64,000 nucleotides of DNA from Chamaecrista fasciculata. Its lineage: Eukaryota; Streptophyta; Magnoliopsida; Fabales; Fabaceae. The stretch lies in contig QANZ01018537.1 in NCBI GenBank assembly GCA_003254925.1, forward strand, positions 1-64,000, read 5' to 3'. Below are positions 1 to 10,112 of this stretch, one piece after another (the first letter of the stretch is position 1; every line of letters begins with the position of its first letter). The notes below the pieces were generated by a model. It was not told the DNA's origin. It did no database searches and saw nothing but the letters and a program-made list of their open reading frames with translations. A program made the translations under genes and the position numbers.

Positions 1-772
1 ATTTATGCCTCAACCACTAGAGTATAGAGACATTTGAGAAAAGATCGAGGTTTGCTACCCAACCAACAAGCATCTTCATTGTTTTCTCCCTCTCTCTCTC
101 TCTCATTGAAAATTATCTTCAATAATTCATGACATATATATTTATTTTCACACAAGTATACTTTATTGGGGAAAAAATATCGGAAACATTATCAAATACT
201 AAATATAAATCCCCCGAGTTAGAAATAGAATCTGAATTCAGAAACTAATTCCATTAAACCAAACCTTCTTTGATTAGTATACACATATAACTTGAGAAAT
301 TCATTTATAAGATAAAATATACTTATAATTAGCATCAAATTAAAACCGTTACTAACATTAATTAAATATAAGGTCTAAATTTCCATTAAACAGCCATACT
401 TATATATACAATCTGTACACACACACATATTTTTATATTATTTATGTTAATCTCAGAGATAACATTGATGCCCAACTAGCTAGCGTGCTCGTTTATCATC
501 ATCATACCAAACAAAACAATGGGTGGACAATGCTCCACCCAACACCTTAATTAATTATATAATATTATATTTTTCTACGTCGTCCCCTTCTCCATTATTT
601 TTTTCGGTTTTGTTTGATAGTCGTTGCCAAGTAATCACCTACCCGATCGCACAGGTACACTCATGGACCTTCTGTCTCGTGATACCATGCGATGCACTGC
701 AAATTTGTCCCACTAGCTATGATTCTTTCTATGAATTATATAATATTCTATCATCAGCTTTTTCTTCAGGAA
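1..772. other. AT-rich region downstream of the NAC gene
   Basis: No gene is visible. The stretch has a short CT microsatellite near 89-104 and several AT runs. The last ~300 bases probably include the 3' untranslated region of the NAC gene, which is transcribed toward this end. A 91-codon open frame at 523-798 has no recognisable protein content. Confidence 0.5.
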
Positions 773-2297
773 TTAGAAGGGCTTTTGCATGTACATGAAA
801 ATATCCTGCAGCGGCGACATCTGATTATTGCTCTGGATTAATTGAGGCCCAGTGGCACCCACGTAATTATATGGAAACTCAAGGTTCTTTTCCCACTCAT
901 TCCACTTGGGTTCGCTTTGCACCTCGCTCGCGAACTCCGGCGACACCACGTGTTCCGAGCAGCTCGAGTCAGTGTGCAACTTCGGGGTTGAATCCGACGT
1001 GTCAAAGTACATGTAATCAATCGCCGCCGCATGCGGCGGAGGTGGTGGCGGCGGGAGGGTACCAGTACCGCCGCGAGTGAGATGCTCCGGCTTCTTGTCC
1101 TCATCGATCTCCGAGCATTCAGTTTTCCGGCTGCCTGTGCCAGGTGGCAGCTTCTCAATGGTGCCCTTCTTGTTGTAGATTCGACATAGCACCCAGTCAT
1201 CAAGCTGCAAAATCAGAACCCGTAGGATTAATAATCATCGTGTCGGCAAAGAAATTAAGTCTACTCTTGAATTGTGGCCTAGGCTAAACAGATAAGAACG
1301 AATCATTTCTATAAATAGAAAAGTAATAGTAGACTGGAGAAATTTAAGATCAAATTATATATATTGATATTTTTTTTAATTGGATGATGCATGTGATGTG
1401 AGCGGGTAAAACTTGGGGCCCAAACAATAATAAAACCGCAAGTTTTGCAAGCAAGGGAGTTTTCAAGCAGAGAAGGTTGATATAATATATGGAGGGTCCA
1501 TTTCACGTCGTTTTCAGCGGTCGTCGTCAGCGGTCCTAGACGACTCGTCGTATACCTCAGCCTACACATACACCACCAAAAATGCAGGCGTGGCTGAGAA
1601 AAAAGCCTAAATTCAAGCGGGACCCAATATTCCGTCGCTCTATATGATTATAGGGGCCAGGCCTAAATAAATAAATAAATATATAGCCATCGCAAATCGA
1701 CCTCATGCAACGAAATGTCGTCTCTACCCCTAAATGCTAAAACGACATAATAATAGTATCTTATATAGTATATACCCTCAAGGTGTTCTTGTTGCGATGA
1801 GCAGAGCGATCGACATCGGCAAGACGATACTCGTGCATGATCCAATTGGTTTTCTCGCCTTTAGGCGCTTTACCTGCGTAAAACACTAAGGCTTTCTTGA
1901 TCCCAACGGCTTTGGGATTCCCAATGGGTTTATCGGCTCCGGTTGCCTTCCAGTAACCGGACCCGGCAGCCCGGTTCGGTCTGGAACCGTTCGGGTATTT
2001 CCGGTCCCGAGGTGAGAAGAAGTACCACTCCTTCTCTCCATACAAGGCCAGACCTGCACCAAAAATATTATTAATTAATTAAAGAAAGCGTAATTAATTA
2101 AGAAGATGGATGGATGATATTAGTAATTTAATTTTACCGGGAAGCTCCCAGGGATCGTATTTGTAAAGGTCGATTTCGGCGATGATGGGGACGGTGATTG
2201 GGTGCGACGCACATTTACGGCAGAGATAGTGCATAACAAGCTCGTCGTCCGTGGGATGGAATCGGAAGCCTGGTGGTAACTGTAGCTCTGCTGCCAT
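773..2297 (-). CDS. NAC domain transcription factor, ATAF1/ATAF2 clade
   Basis: Exons are 2138-2297, 1776-2053 and 773-1204, joined by canonical GT-AG introns into 289 codons plus stop. The ATG is at 2295-2297; an upstream in-frame GTG is not used. The NAC domain fills roughly residues 6-155: it opens with [20 protein letters not shown], continues with [19 protein letters not shown] and [15 protein letters not shown], and ends with [13 protein letters not shown] at the start of exon 3. The C-terminal activation region is divergent but ends in [14 protein letters not shown], a tail I recognise from ATAF1-type proteins. This family binds CACG-core promoter sites as dimers and acts in ABA, drought, wound and senescence responses. 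Two introns inside the NAC domain are standard for the clade. The family and clade are clear; the exact orthologue (ATAF1 or ATAF2) is not settled. Confidence 0.95.
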
Positions 2298-2410
2298 TCT
2301 CACTACTCGATCACTAGTTACTAGCTCTCTCTTTCTCTGCTCTAGTGAATGAATGAACTCTCTTGAGAATTGTCACGCCGTTTGAAACTTATAACTCATG
2401 GGAGAGATGA

Positions 2411-2477
2411 GTATTTATTGGGAGAAAAAGGGACACGTGGTAGGAGGAGTAGGCAGGGATTTCAACGTGACACGTGG
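2411..2477 (-). promoter_or_regulatory. NAC promoter: TATA-like box and two ABRE/G-box elements
   Basis: Read on the minus strand, a TATA-like CAATAAATAC (2411-2420) lies about 115 bp upstream of the NAC start codon. Just upstream are two CACGTGG cores, at 2434-2440 and 2471-2477, 37 bp apart. CACGTG with a following G is the usual ABA-responsive element core, and paired ABREs are the known functional arrangement. A third CACGTG lies at 3108-3113. That the gene is ABA or stress inducible is inferred from these sites and from the family. Confidence 0.6.
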
Positions 2478-2582
2478 AAATTAGAGGTTTAGTCTTATAT
2501 GCTTTTTTTTTTAAAAAAAAAATAATGTTTATAACTCGTTTAGGCCTTAGGGTGCGAATACTACTTCTTTTCCATAATTAAT

Positions 2583-3030
2583 ATTTAGGTCAAGTACATA
2601 TTTGATCTCATAAATTTTCTTCCATCTCAATTTAGTTTTATAACTTTCTTATTGTATTTTTAGTCTCACATTTTTAACTCAAGTTATAGATTTGGTCAAG
2701 TTATAAAATTGGTTTCATATATTTAATCTTTAATTTATAAAAAAGTTCTACTTTTAATTCTATATGACTAAAAAAATGAGACTAACTATGCACCTGACCC
2801 AAAGATATAAGACCAATCCTACAACCTGATCAAAAGATATGAAATCAATTCTACAACCTGACTAAAAAAATATTAAATCAATTATACAACCTAACTCAAA
2901 TATATGAAACCAAAAACATAACACGTGACTAAATCTGCAACATGAATAAAAGATATATGACAAAAAATGCAGCAACAAAAACAAATTGAGACTTAAGAAA
3001 AATTGTGAAATCAAAAGTGCACTTTGATCT
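2583..3030. repeat. Dispersed element built of ~35-bp 'agatatgagacca' modules
   Basis: The right half (about 2780-2960) repeats a module of the form AAAGATATGAGACCAAT plus CTACAACCTGAC several times. The left half carries the complementary phrases such as TTTGATCTCATA, so the whole can fold back. Closely similar elements occur at 41655-41984 and 44868-45297 in introns of the NRAMP gene. It is probably a non-autonomous DNA transposon related to foldback Mutator-like elements; the ends here are not sharp. Confidence 0.5.
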
Positions 3031-4296
3031 AATCTGTATATGCAATTTTCTGAATTTGTGTTTTTTTGTCAAGAAAAAAGTGGGGTTTGGGTGCTGAGGC
3101 AGGTGGACACGTGTCATGAAAATGGGAGGAGTGCGTGCGTGCCCGTGGTGGATAGCCCACAGGAGGTGTGTGTTTGTGTCATTGCTTATGCCATTAGAAC
3201 ATGGAAGTCGCAAAACGGCGAGGCGTGGACCGTAGATTTAGAATGAGATGGGCCAAAATCCAACGGTGGATAATGTGAACTTTGAAGATCCATCGTCATC
3301 ATCATCTCTCGCGTGATCTAAGATTTGTTGCTTCTACAACATCATGCCCCACCCCTCTGTACTCTTAACAACGACTTTTCACCCCTTCTTTTCTTCAATA
3401 ACTACTCCCACAAATTAATATGCATGCAATACTAATAATAATAGGGTAATTATATATATATATATATATAATAAGTAGCTGCTGGAAGAACATACAGGAT
3501 GAAGGGAATAATATATTTATTTGGCGGAAAGAAAGAAAGAAAGCAAGCAGGAATAGCCGCCTATAGGGAAGAGACCAGATTCAACGTTTGAGTTGAAAGT
3601 TTTAAAGTTTGACTTACAGGTGTGGATGCAGTGCTAGCCTAGCACATCAAGATTCAACATCAAAGATATGAAGGAAGTTACTAGGCAATCTCCAAACCAT
3701 ACATGAGTGCGCCATTTGCAGTAACGAACAAAAAAGCTGATTAGGTTTTTAATTGTTTACTTTTTTTTAAAAATCGAATAATTTAGTATTTTTATTGTTA
3801 TAAGTATTTTTCAATAAAGATAATCATGTTAAAGATAATGTTAAACACTAAATATAAATACTTCTCATAATAAAAATTTAAATTGAATTCACACCTATGG
3901 AAGACTACTCACTTCACTCACAAAATAAGAATATATATATATATATTTATATTATTATATATGTTTGAGAAATTTTGTAGTAGTTGATATTTTAAAATCA
4001 CAGTATAAAATAATATTTTTTAATATATTACAAATAAATATATTAGAAAATAAAAATATCATCTTAACTTTAATAATTTAGGTTTCTACCCATGACTCTA
4101 TGAGACTATGATCAATTTTCACTTATACACATATAAGTAACGGTTTCTTTTTCAAAACAAGAACTTCTATTTTTATTATTAGATTAATTTCTTCTCTTAT
4201 ATTTTTTTACTCATACCAATTTTTATAATTTTTAATATTAAATTGTTTTAAACTTTATAGGCATATTTGCATACTCGACTCTAGTATATATATATA
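3031..4296. other. Intergenic region, no gene seen
   Basis: AT-rich non-coding DNA with an AT microsatellite near 3452-3470 and another near 3930-3960. A CACGTG at 3108-3113 may belong to the distal NAC promoter. Short open frames here (for example 3040-3246) show no protein family features. Confidence 0.5.
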
Positions 4297-4604
4297 CTAG
4301 AGGCTTTGCGTGCCCGTTGTACGTAAAATATAAAATTATTTAAAAATAATTTGTTAAGAGAGAATATCACAGGGTACCAAAGTGTCACTTTTTAAATCAC
4401 CGAGTACTAAAGTGAAATATGACCAAACCATAGAGTACCAAAATGTAATTTACTCTTTTTTTTATGGAGTTTAAAATATTAATGAAAATCAAAAGTAACT
4501 TGTTTGGGGTGAGAGAACGTGGGCTAGAAGAAAGTAAGTGATTTTTTTTCCTTAAAATTCAATAATTTTGACCAACCATAAAGGGGTGGAGCCATATAAT
4601 ATAA
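4297..4604 (-). mobile_element. Non-autonomous Helitron, ~308 bp, head-to-tail with the next
   Basis: On the minus strand it ends in CTAG (4300 down to 4297), preceded by the GCGTGCCCG-type 3' segment used by the neighbouring Helitrons. Its 5' side shows TTATATTATATGGCTCCACC, matching that family, although the first TC is lost where the next Helitron joins. The internal part includes phrases like AGGGTACCAAAGTG, shared with 45852-46153. Tandem Helitrons of this kind are common in plants. The hairpin is degenerate, so it is older than its neighbour. Confidence 0.55.
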
Positions 4605-4782
4605 CTAGGGGCTTTGCGTGCCCTAACGGGCACGCAAACATGTATGTAAAATAAATGAGGGACTAAATTGTTAACTCAGTAAAAAAGAAGGGATCAAATA
4701 ATATTTTTTTTCTTGTTATTAATTTTGTACTATAGTTTTAAAATGTGGACGACCAGAAAGGGGTGGAGTCATATAATATAAG
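4605..4782 (-). mobile_element. Non-autonomous Helitron, 178 bp
   Basis: On the minus strand it begins TCTTATATTATATG and ends CTAG, flanked by A on the 5' side and T on the 3' side, as expected for Helitron insertion into AT. Just before the end is a perfect hairpin, GCGTGCCC/GGGCACGC with a short loop. Copies lie at 7211-7390 (plus) and 21868-22045 (minus, in a galactosidase intron). Confidence 0.8.
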
Positions 4783-5399
4783 ATATATATATATATATAT
4801 ACCTCAGTCAATTATTATTTAGTTATAAAAACCCTTTAATTATTAAATTTTGTAAATGATACCCTACAACTCTGATTTGATTAGTTACCCAACAACTCTG
4901 ATATAGTTATAAATAATTTAATTTCATAATTATCAAGTTGAACAAATACCTTCCTTTAACCACTGTTTAATTACAAATACCTCCTATGGACCTTGAAATT
5001 TAACAAATAACTTTTTAAAATTAAAACTACATAAAATATTAAAAGTTGATGGAGCAACATATATGCAATTAAATCATATGTAGTTGAAAGGGGTATGATC
5101 TAATATTATAAGTTTGGAAAAGAAAAATCAAAACCATATAAGATCCATCGGTATCTAGCTAGGTAGGTGGAGAGTGTATATATATCCTGTGCCGCTAAGC
5201 TTTCGGTGTTCGGTGGTTGTTACCGCCGTTATAGTGTTACGTAGCTAGCTTGACCGACGATGTAGTGTCATGTCCAAATCCCCATCACCATGCGCCTTGA
5301 ATAACACTGTGGGACCACTTCAAATTCCCATGCTATGATATATATGTATAAAAAAAGGATTTATCTGTGTGATTTTATGACACATCTTAAGTTTTTTTT

Positions 5400-5536
5400 A
5401 TTAGTTAGTAGAACATCTCATATCTTGAAATCTATGAAAATTTATTTAAAAAATAATTTTTAATGTTTGAAAACTCACTTAATCAATCAAAAGAAACCTT
5501 AACATGTGCCCTAAGGGCACATGTTAGAAGGACCCT
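5400..5536 (+). mobile_element. Helitron-like or MITE fragment with ACATGTGCCC palindrome
   Basis: The segment ends in a near-perfect palindrome at 5500-5526 (TAACATGTGCCCT, one base, then its complement), followed about ten bases later by CTAA. That matches the hairpin plus CTRR ending of Helitrons. A diverged copy in the opposite orientation lies at about 9873-9975. The 5' end is not defined. Confidence 0.45.
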
Positions 5537-5848
5537 AAAAAAAATTATTATTTAGTTCTCAAATTTATATTAAATTAACCAATTAATTTTTAAATAATTA
5601 AAATATATTTTTTAGTTTTTAAATTATTACAATTATCAATAATTTAATCTTTAGAGATTTAAAAATATTAATATGTATTAAATTAAATTCAATAATAAAA
5701 TTGTTATCAAAGATCAAATAATTAATAATTAAAATATTTTAAAAACTAAATTATATATTTTAATTATTTAATGATTGATTAATTAATTCAATGTAAATTT
5801 AGAGGTCAAATAATAATTTTTCTCACGTGTATATGAACGTGTATTACT

Positions 5849-6512
5849 TTTTTTTCTTTGCCTAAAACATAATTCATTCAAAAGTAAGGCAAAGCCAAGC
5901 ACAGTACAAACGAAAATAAAGAAAAAATAACCAACCTCTGCCTAGCATATATAAACAAGAGCACTAGACATGATATCAACTGATGAAGGTGGGGAGTTTG
6001 CAACCCATCCTCGTTTCAGATAAATTGGCAAAATTATTAACGGCCAAGTTAGCGGGTCTAGGGATCAAACTAAAGCTACAATCATCTAAAAAACTAAAAA
6101 CATAAATAATGTCATCTAAAAAAGACAAACACTTCCAATCAGGACAACAAACAACCTTAATGGTTGTTCTAAATAAAGACATAATCAGACTCAAAGCAAC
6201 AATAATAAAATGATAAAACGAAACGACACCGTGGAAGAGCATCCAAAACTTAGAACCAAACCATAAAGCCGTCGTGAAATGCTTAGTTCATAGTCACCAT
6301 CGCGGAACATCGCCGCCATAAAACCTTATAAATAAAGTAACACTCTCCTAAAGAGAGAGACCCTCACGAAGGAGGGGTCTTTTACTCTATCCAATAGAGA
6401 AGAGGGGGGCTAGCGCCGCTAAAAACAACAACAGTCTGACGTTAATGCAAAACTGCATGTGTGGAGGAAGAGGAAAGCAAGAGCGGCGGCTACGTGCAAA
6501 CCTCAATTCCCC
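5849..6512 (-). mobile_element. Internally deleted LINE with 15-bp target site duplication
   Basis: The element is flanked by a perfect direct repeat TGAACGTGTATTACT (5834-5848 and 6513-6527). On the minus strand it ends in an A-rich tail just inside the left repeat. It starts with a GC-rich leader (about 6300-6510). The ORF at 5976-6242 then keeps residues like LIPRPANLAVNNFANLS, which I read as a worn RNase H C-terminus of a plant LINE. Most of ORF2 is missing, so it is a short copy moved by enzymes supplied elsewhere. A related 3' end is at 42820-42995. Confidence 0.7.
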
Positions 6513-6527
6513 TGAACGTGTATTACT

Positions 6528-7210
6528 CTCCTTTCAGAAAAGCCCTTGGCGTCAGTATAATACGAATAAACGGAAGGTGCTACATGTATGACATGTATTT
6601 ACTAATTAATGTATAGATTTCTGACTTTGTATCTATATGCAATAGCAATATATCATTGTTGTGCTTTATGTCCGTGTGTGTGTTTTTATTTTGACAAACA
6701 TACAAAATATAATACATATTGTTGAACATTCCGGAGATCTCTTCGTACTTCGGAAGGCCATGGAAATAATTATTCTTATATTATATTTGTTTTCAAATAA
6801 TCAATACGTCGCATTTTTTTATTTTATTAAATTCGTTTTGGTTTGAACTGTTGAAATTGAAAACAGATCGATAGATTAAGAAAACTCATAATTCAGGCCA
6901 TAAAATAAATTATAAAGGTCAACAAAATTTTCCGATTAGTTTTTTTCTTTATAATTAAACACATTTTACCGTCGAAATCATAAACTTTCAATGTACTAAT
7001 CATGTATATATATATTTAAGATGATCCATAGAAAGTCAACATTAATTTAGATAAGGGAGATATGTAAGCAATTATATAAGATCGTGACTTAGGCCCATGG
7101 TTTAATTATTAAATACTATAATGCCATACTTTGTTAATTGTTTTTGTTTTGGTTATCAGACTAGTTTCTAAATATTTGTTTTAATTATTCGACGCTTGAC
7201 TGATTATATA
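6528..7210. other. Intergenic region, no gene seen
   Basis: AT-rich sequence without recognisable coding content. The open frame at 6661-6846 looks like chance sequence. Confidence 0.5.
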
Positions 7211-7390
7211 TCTTATATTATATGGCTCCACCCCTTTCTGGTCGTCCATGTTTAAAACTATAGTCTATGAAATTAAAAATAAGAGAAAATTTACTATTTG
7301 GTCTCTCTTTCTTTACTAAGTTAATAATTTAAACCCTTATTTATTTTACATACATATTTGCGTGCCCGTTAGGGGACGCAAAGCCCCTAG
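7211..7390 (+). mobile_element. Non-autonomous Helitron, 180 bp
   Basis: It begins TCTTATATTATATGGCTCC and ends GCCCCTAG, with A at 7210 and T at 7391. The 3' hairpin GCGTGCCC...GGGGACGC (about 7360-7379) has one mismatch. It is the plus-strand member of the family also seen at 4605-4782 and 21868-22045. Confidence 0.8.
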
Positions 7391-7489
7391 TATATATATA
7401 TATATATACACATTTAGCTATGATCAATAAAGAATTCTTTTAACGTGAAGAAGTATATTTACGGTTTGAAAATAAGACTTTATTTAAAT

Positions 7490-8140
7490 TGATATACGCA
7501 TCTTTAACGAATTGCCCGTCAGTATTGTTTCTTGTTTTCCCCGTCGGGAAGAGACTAGTCATATACACGACTCTGACGGATCACTTGCCAGTACTATTTC
7601 GGAAATGGATCCTCTGCATTTTGATTTGGTGCATTTTTGTGCATTTTAGGGAGATAAAGGAAGAGGTAGAGAGAGAAAATGTGGGTCCCACATATTTACT
7701 ATTTTGTGGGACCCACACTTTCTCTCTCTACTTCTTTCTTTAGCTCTCTAAACTGCACAGAAAATGCAGAGGATGAGAATGCAGAGGATCCACTTCCGTA
7801 CTATTTCTGCCTCTGGCTCTCCCTCCATTAGGGAAGGACTAGTGATATAAACATCTTTGATAGATCCTAGCCAATGATATTCTTTACTTTCTCCCATCAG
7901 AGAAGGATTAGTGATATATACATCTCTGACAAATTGCCCTGTCGATGTTATTCCTTGCTTTCCTCCCATCAGAGAGAGACTAACTAGTGATATATACATT
8001 TTTTTGTGGATCGCCCGCCAGTACTATTCCTTGCTTTCCTTCCCTCGAGGAGAGAGTAGTGATATATATACATATCTTTGACGGATCGCCTATCGGGTAG
8101 GGACTAATGATATACATATTTCAGGGCTGGTCGCCCGCTA
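7490..8140. repeat. Diverged ~70-bp minisatellite, about six units, split by a MITE
   Basis: Units share the order: ACATCTTTGACGGATCGCC, then CAGTACTATTCCTTG, then CCCATCAGAGAAGGACTAG, then GTGATATA. Unit starts are near 7496, 7566, 7849, 7918, 7995 and 8068. The second unit is interrupted by the Mutator-like MITE at 7601-7797. The GACGGAT and CCCGTC words recall subterminal repeats of CACTA transposons, so this may be the edge of such an element; no terminal CACTA motif was found nearby. Confidence 0.65.
7601..7797. mobile_element. Mutator-like MITE, 197 bp, 10-bp target site duplication
   Basis: A perfect 10-bp repeat GTACTATTTC flanks it (7591-7600 and 7798-7807). The terminal inverted repeats are GGAAATGGATCCTCTGCATT and its near complement. 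The centre folds on TGTGGGTCCCACA / TGTGGGACCCACA with flanking GAGAGAGAAA arms. TSD size and terminal repeats point to Mutator-like elements. Its ends resemble those of the large foldback at 32125-33484. Confidence 0.8.
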
Positions 8141-9060
8141 ACTCAACTCGGCTCCTACAGTCACTTATTACTTAGATTAATTTTGTATTAATAATTGGTT
8201 ATTTAGTTGTAACTAGAGAGAATAATATATAATATATATGAATGCACTTAATATATCAATATAAAAAAGGATAAAGGTCATGGTCAGCCAGGACTCTCCC
8301 TCCATCTCGAGCTACTTCTGCAATAATTCAACGCACGTAGACGTTAACTTCAATAGCAAGTAATTCAACATTAATCCAATCTTATTAGGATCGGAGATGC
8401 TTTCACATTGATATATTTGCTAGTGAAAAAAAGAAAAAGGAAATGTATGCATGGAAAAAACTGATCAGTATTATATTGTAGATTTTATTAAACTTTTTTT
8501 TGGTACTAATTTATTGTGTATTGTGAATTGTACGTAGATAGTGGGGAACATCTTTTAATTAATTATAGTTTAATGAGTTTGGAATAAATTAACAGGCTTC
8601 ATTATAACATGATTGAACCAAAACTATAGGATTATTCAAGGCACGCAACACTTAAATCCCACTTATAAACTTGTACCAAAAGTTTAATGATGAGTGGGTA
8701 GGGATTGACCTTTGAAGCTAATTTCAAGCTCCTTCTAATCTGTTAATTATTGTTCAATTTGTTTTTTGAAACCTAATTTTTCAATATTCTTGATCTGCGA
8801 TGATATATACGTTGTCCAAATGAAATGAACACGCTGAATTTTCTTTGTGCTTTTACTGCTTTTGTCTTGTCCAAATAGAACTTGACGGGAAAAAAAAGTC
8901 ACGGTAGCTTGCTAGGGTCGGCAAGATCAGAAATTAATTTTTTGCTGTCTATTCCTAATTTCTCTCTCTCAATCAGTTGGCGAACGAGATTCTTAAATTT
9001 TTTTTTATATAATAAAAATAGTGAAGGAGTACAAAAGACGAGCATTCATGAGTTATGACA
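8141..9060. other. Intergenic region, no gene seen
   Basis: AT-rich DNA with no protein-coding pattern and no repeat with clear ends. Confidence 0.5.
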
Positions 9061-9430
9061 TTAAGTGAGGTCCGAGCTAACATGCTGGATCCAGCGGTCC
9101 CTAGCATCATGACTTGAGGATGTTAAAAATTCAAACGCTTTATCATCGTAAATAGAAGATAACGAACCATAAAAAAACATTAATATAAAAAGAGATAGAA
9201 GATTGAATGGCCTTGATGGCAGAAACTGGATTTGGCTTTGAGTTCCTCTAGACCACTTCATTTCTACAACTTCAAATAGCGTTAAGACTTACCAGAATGG
9301 TGAGCCATGCTTCCGAGAACCGTTCCTTGTTGCGTTTCCAACGGATAATCCAGCTCGTCAACCAAATACCAAAAGTGCAGTTCTTGGGGTGATACCTATA
9401 ATTGGTAACCCAAACCAAACAGCCCTAAAA
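9061..9430 (-). pseudogene. Degraded LINE ORF2 fragment (RT zinc-binding region)
   Basis: On the minus strand, short blocks in shifting frames resemble the region after reverse transcriptase in plant LINEs, including a WKRNKERF-like run. Stops and frameshifts break it throughout. No terminal repeats were seen, so this is an old fragment; the call is weak. Confidence 0.35.
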
Positions 9431-9455
9431 AGGTTACTGAGAGGAGAAAGATATA

Positions 9456-9545
9456 TGAAACCGAGTCATCCGTGTTGTCACATAGGACTAGATGATNTGA
9501 AACTGAGTCATCCGTGTTTTCACATAGGACTAGATGATTTCACAT
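9456..9545. repeat. Tandem 42-bp duplication containing an N
   Basis: The sequence GAAACCGAGTCATCCGTGTT plus CACATAGGACTAGATGAT occurs twice in a row with two or three differences; an N lies at 9497 between them. The N makes an assembly error possible. Confidence 0.6.
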
Positions 9546-9872
9546 GGTAGATATAGTGATAGTTAAAGTTGACAAAAATGACGTGATTCTTAAATGAAAC
9601 ACAAATATATATGTGAAGAATTAATTATTTCTTGATCAGTTAGTTGACCTGAGCCTGAGCCCTGAGGAATTAGACAACTGAAAAAAATAACAAATCTTAT
9701 ACGTCCAGTTCTGAATTCAAATTTTAAAATAATGTGTATGTAGTAAGTTTTCTAATCAATTCTTTTATCATCAAATAATAAATTTTGATAAAATTAGAGA
9801 TTAATTATTAACTATGAGTCGATAGTGAATACTCGAGAATTGACGTCTAATTACTTTATGGTTCCTTCTAAT

Positions 9873-10112
9873 ATGTGTCTTTAGGGCACATGTTAAGGTT
9901 TTTTTTAATTGGTCAATTGAATTTTCAAAACATTAAAAATTATCTTATAAATGAATTTTTGTAGATTTCAAGATATGAGAGAGAATGGAAGAGTTGGAGA
10001 GAGAAGTTTGGTGAAGTGTGAGTCCCATAAAATTTTTCTCTCTCTAACTCTTTTTTTCTCTCTCTAAACTGCACACACTTCACAATGCAGAGGATCCACT
10101 CTCATTAAAAAA
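9873..10112 (-). mobile_element. Helitron-like fragment joined to a truncated Mutator-like MITE
   Basis: Bases 9873-9975 match 5400-5536 in reverse orientation, including the degenerate ACATGTGCCCTAA palindrome. From about 9975 the sequence runs into a GAGAGAGAA-rich block ending AATGCAGAGGATCCACTCTC near 10112, which is the right end of the MITE family at 7601-7797. The left end of that MITE is missing. One element may have captured part of the other, or the join may be a deletion. Confidence 0.45.

Noticed and set aside
838-1203. Arg-rich open frame of 121 codons overlapping NAC exon 3 in another frame
   Set aside because: It lies within the last NAC exon on the same strand; its composition is a by-product of the GC-rich NAC coding sequence.
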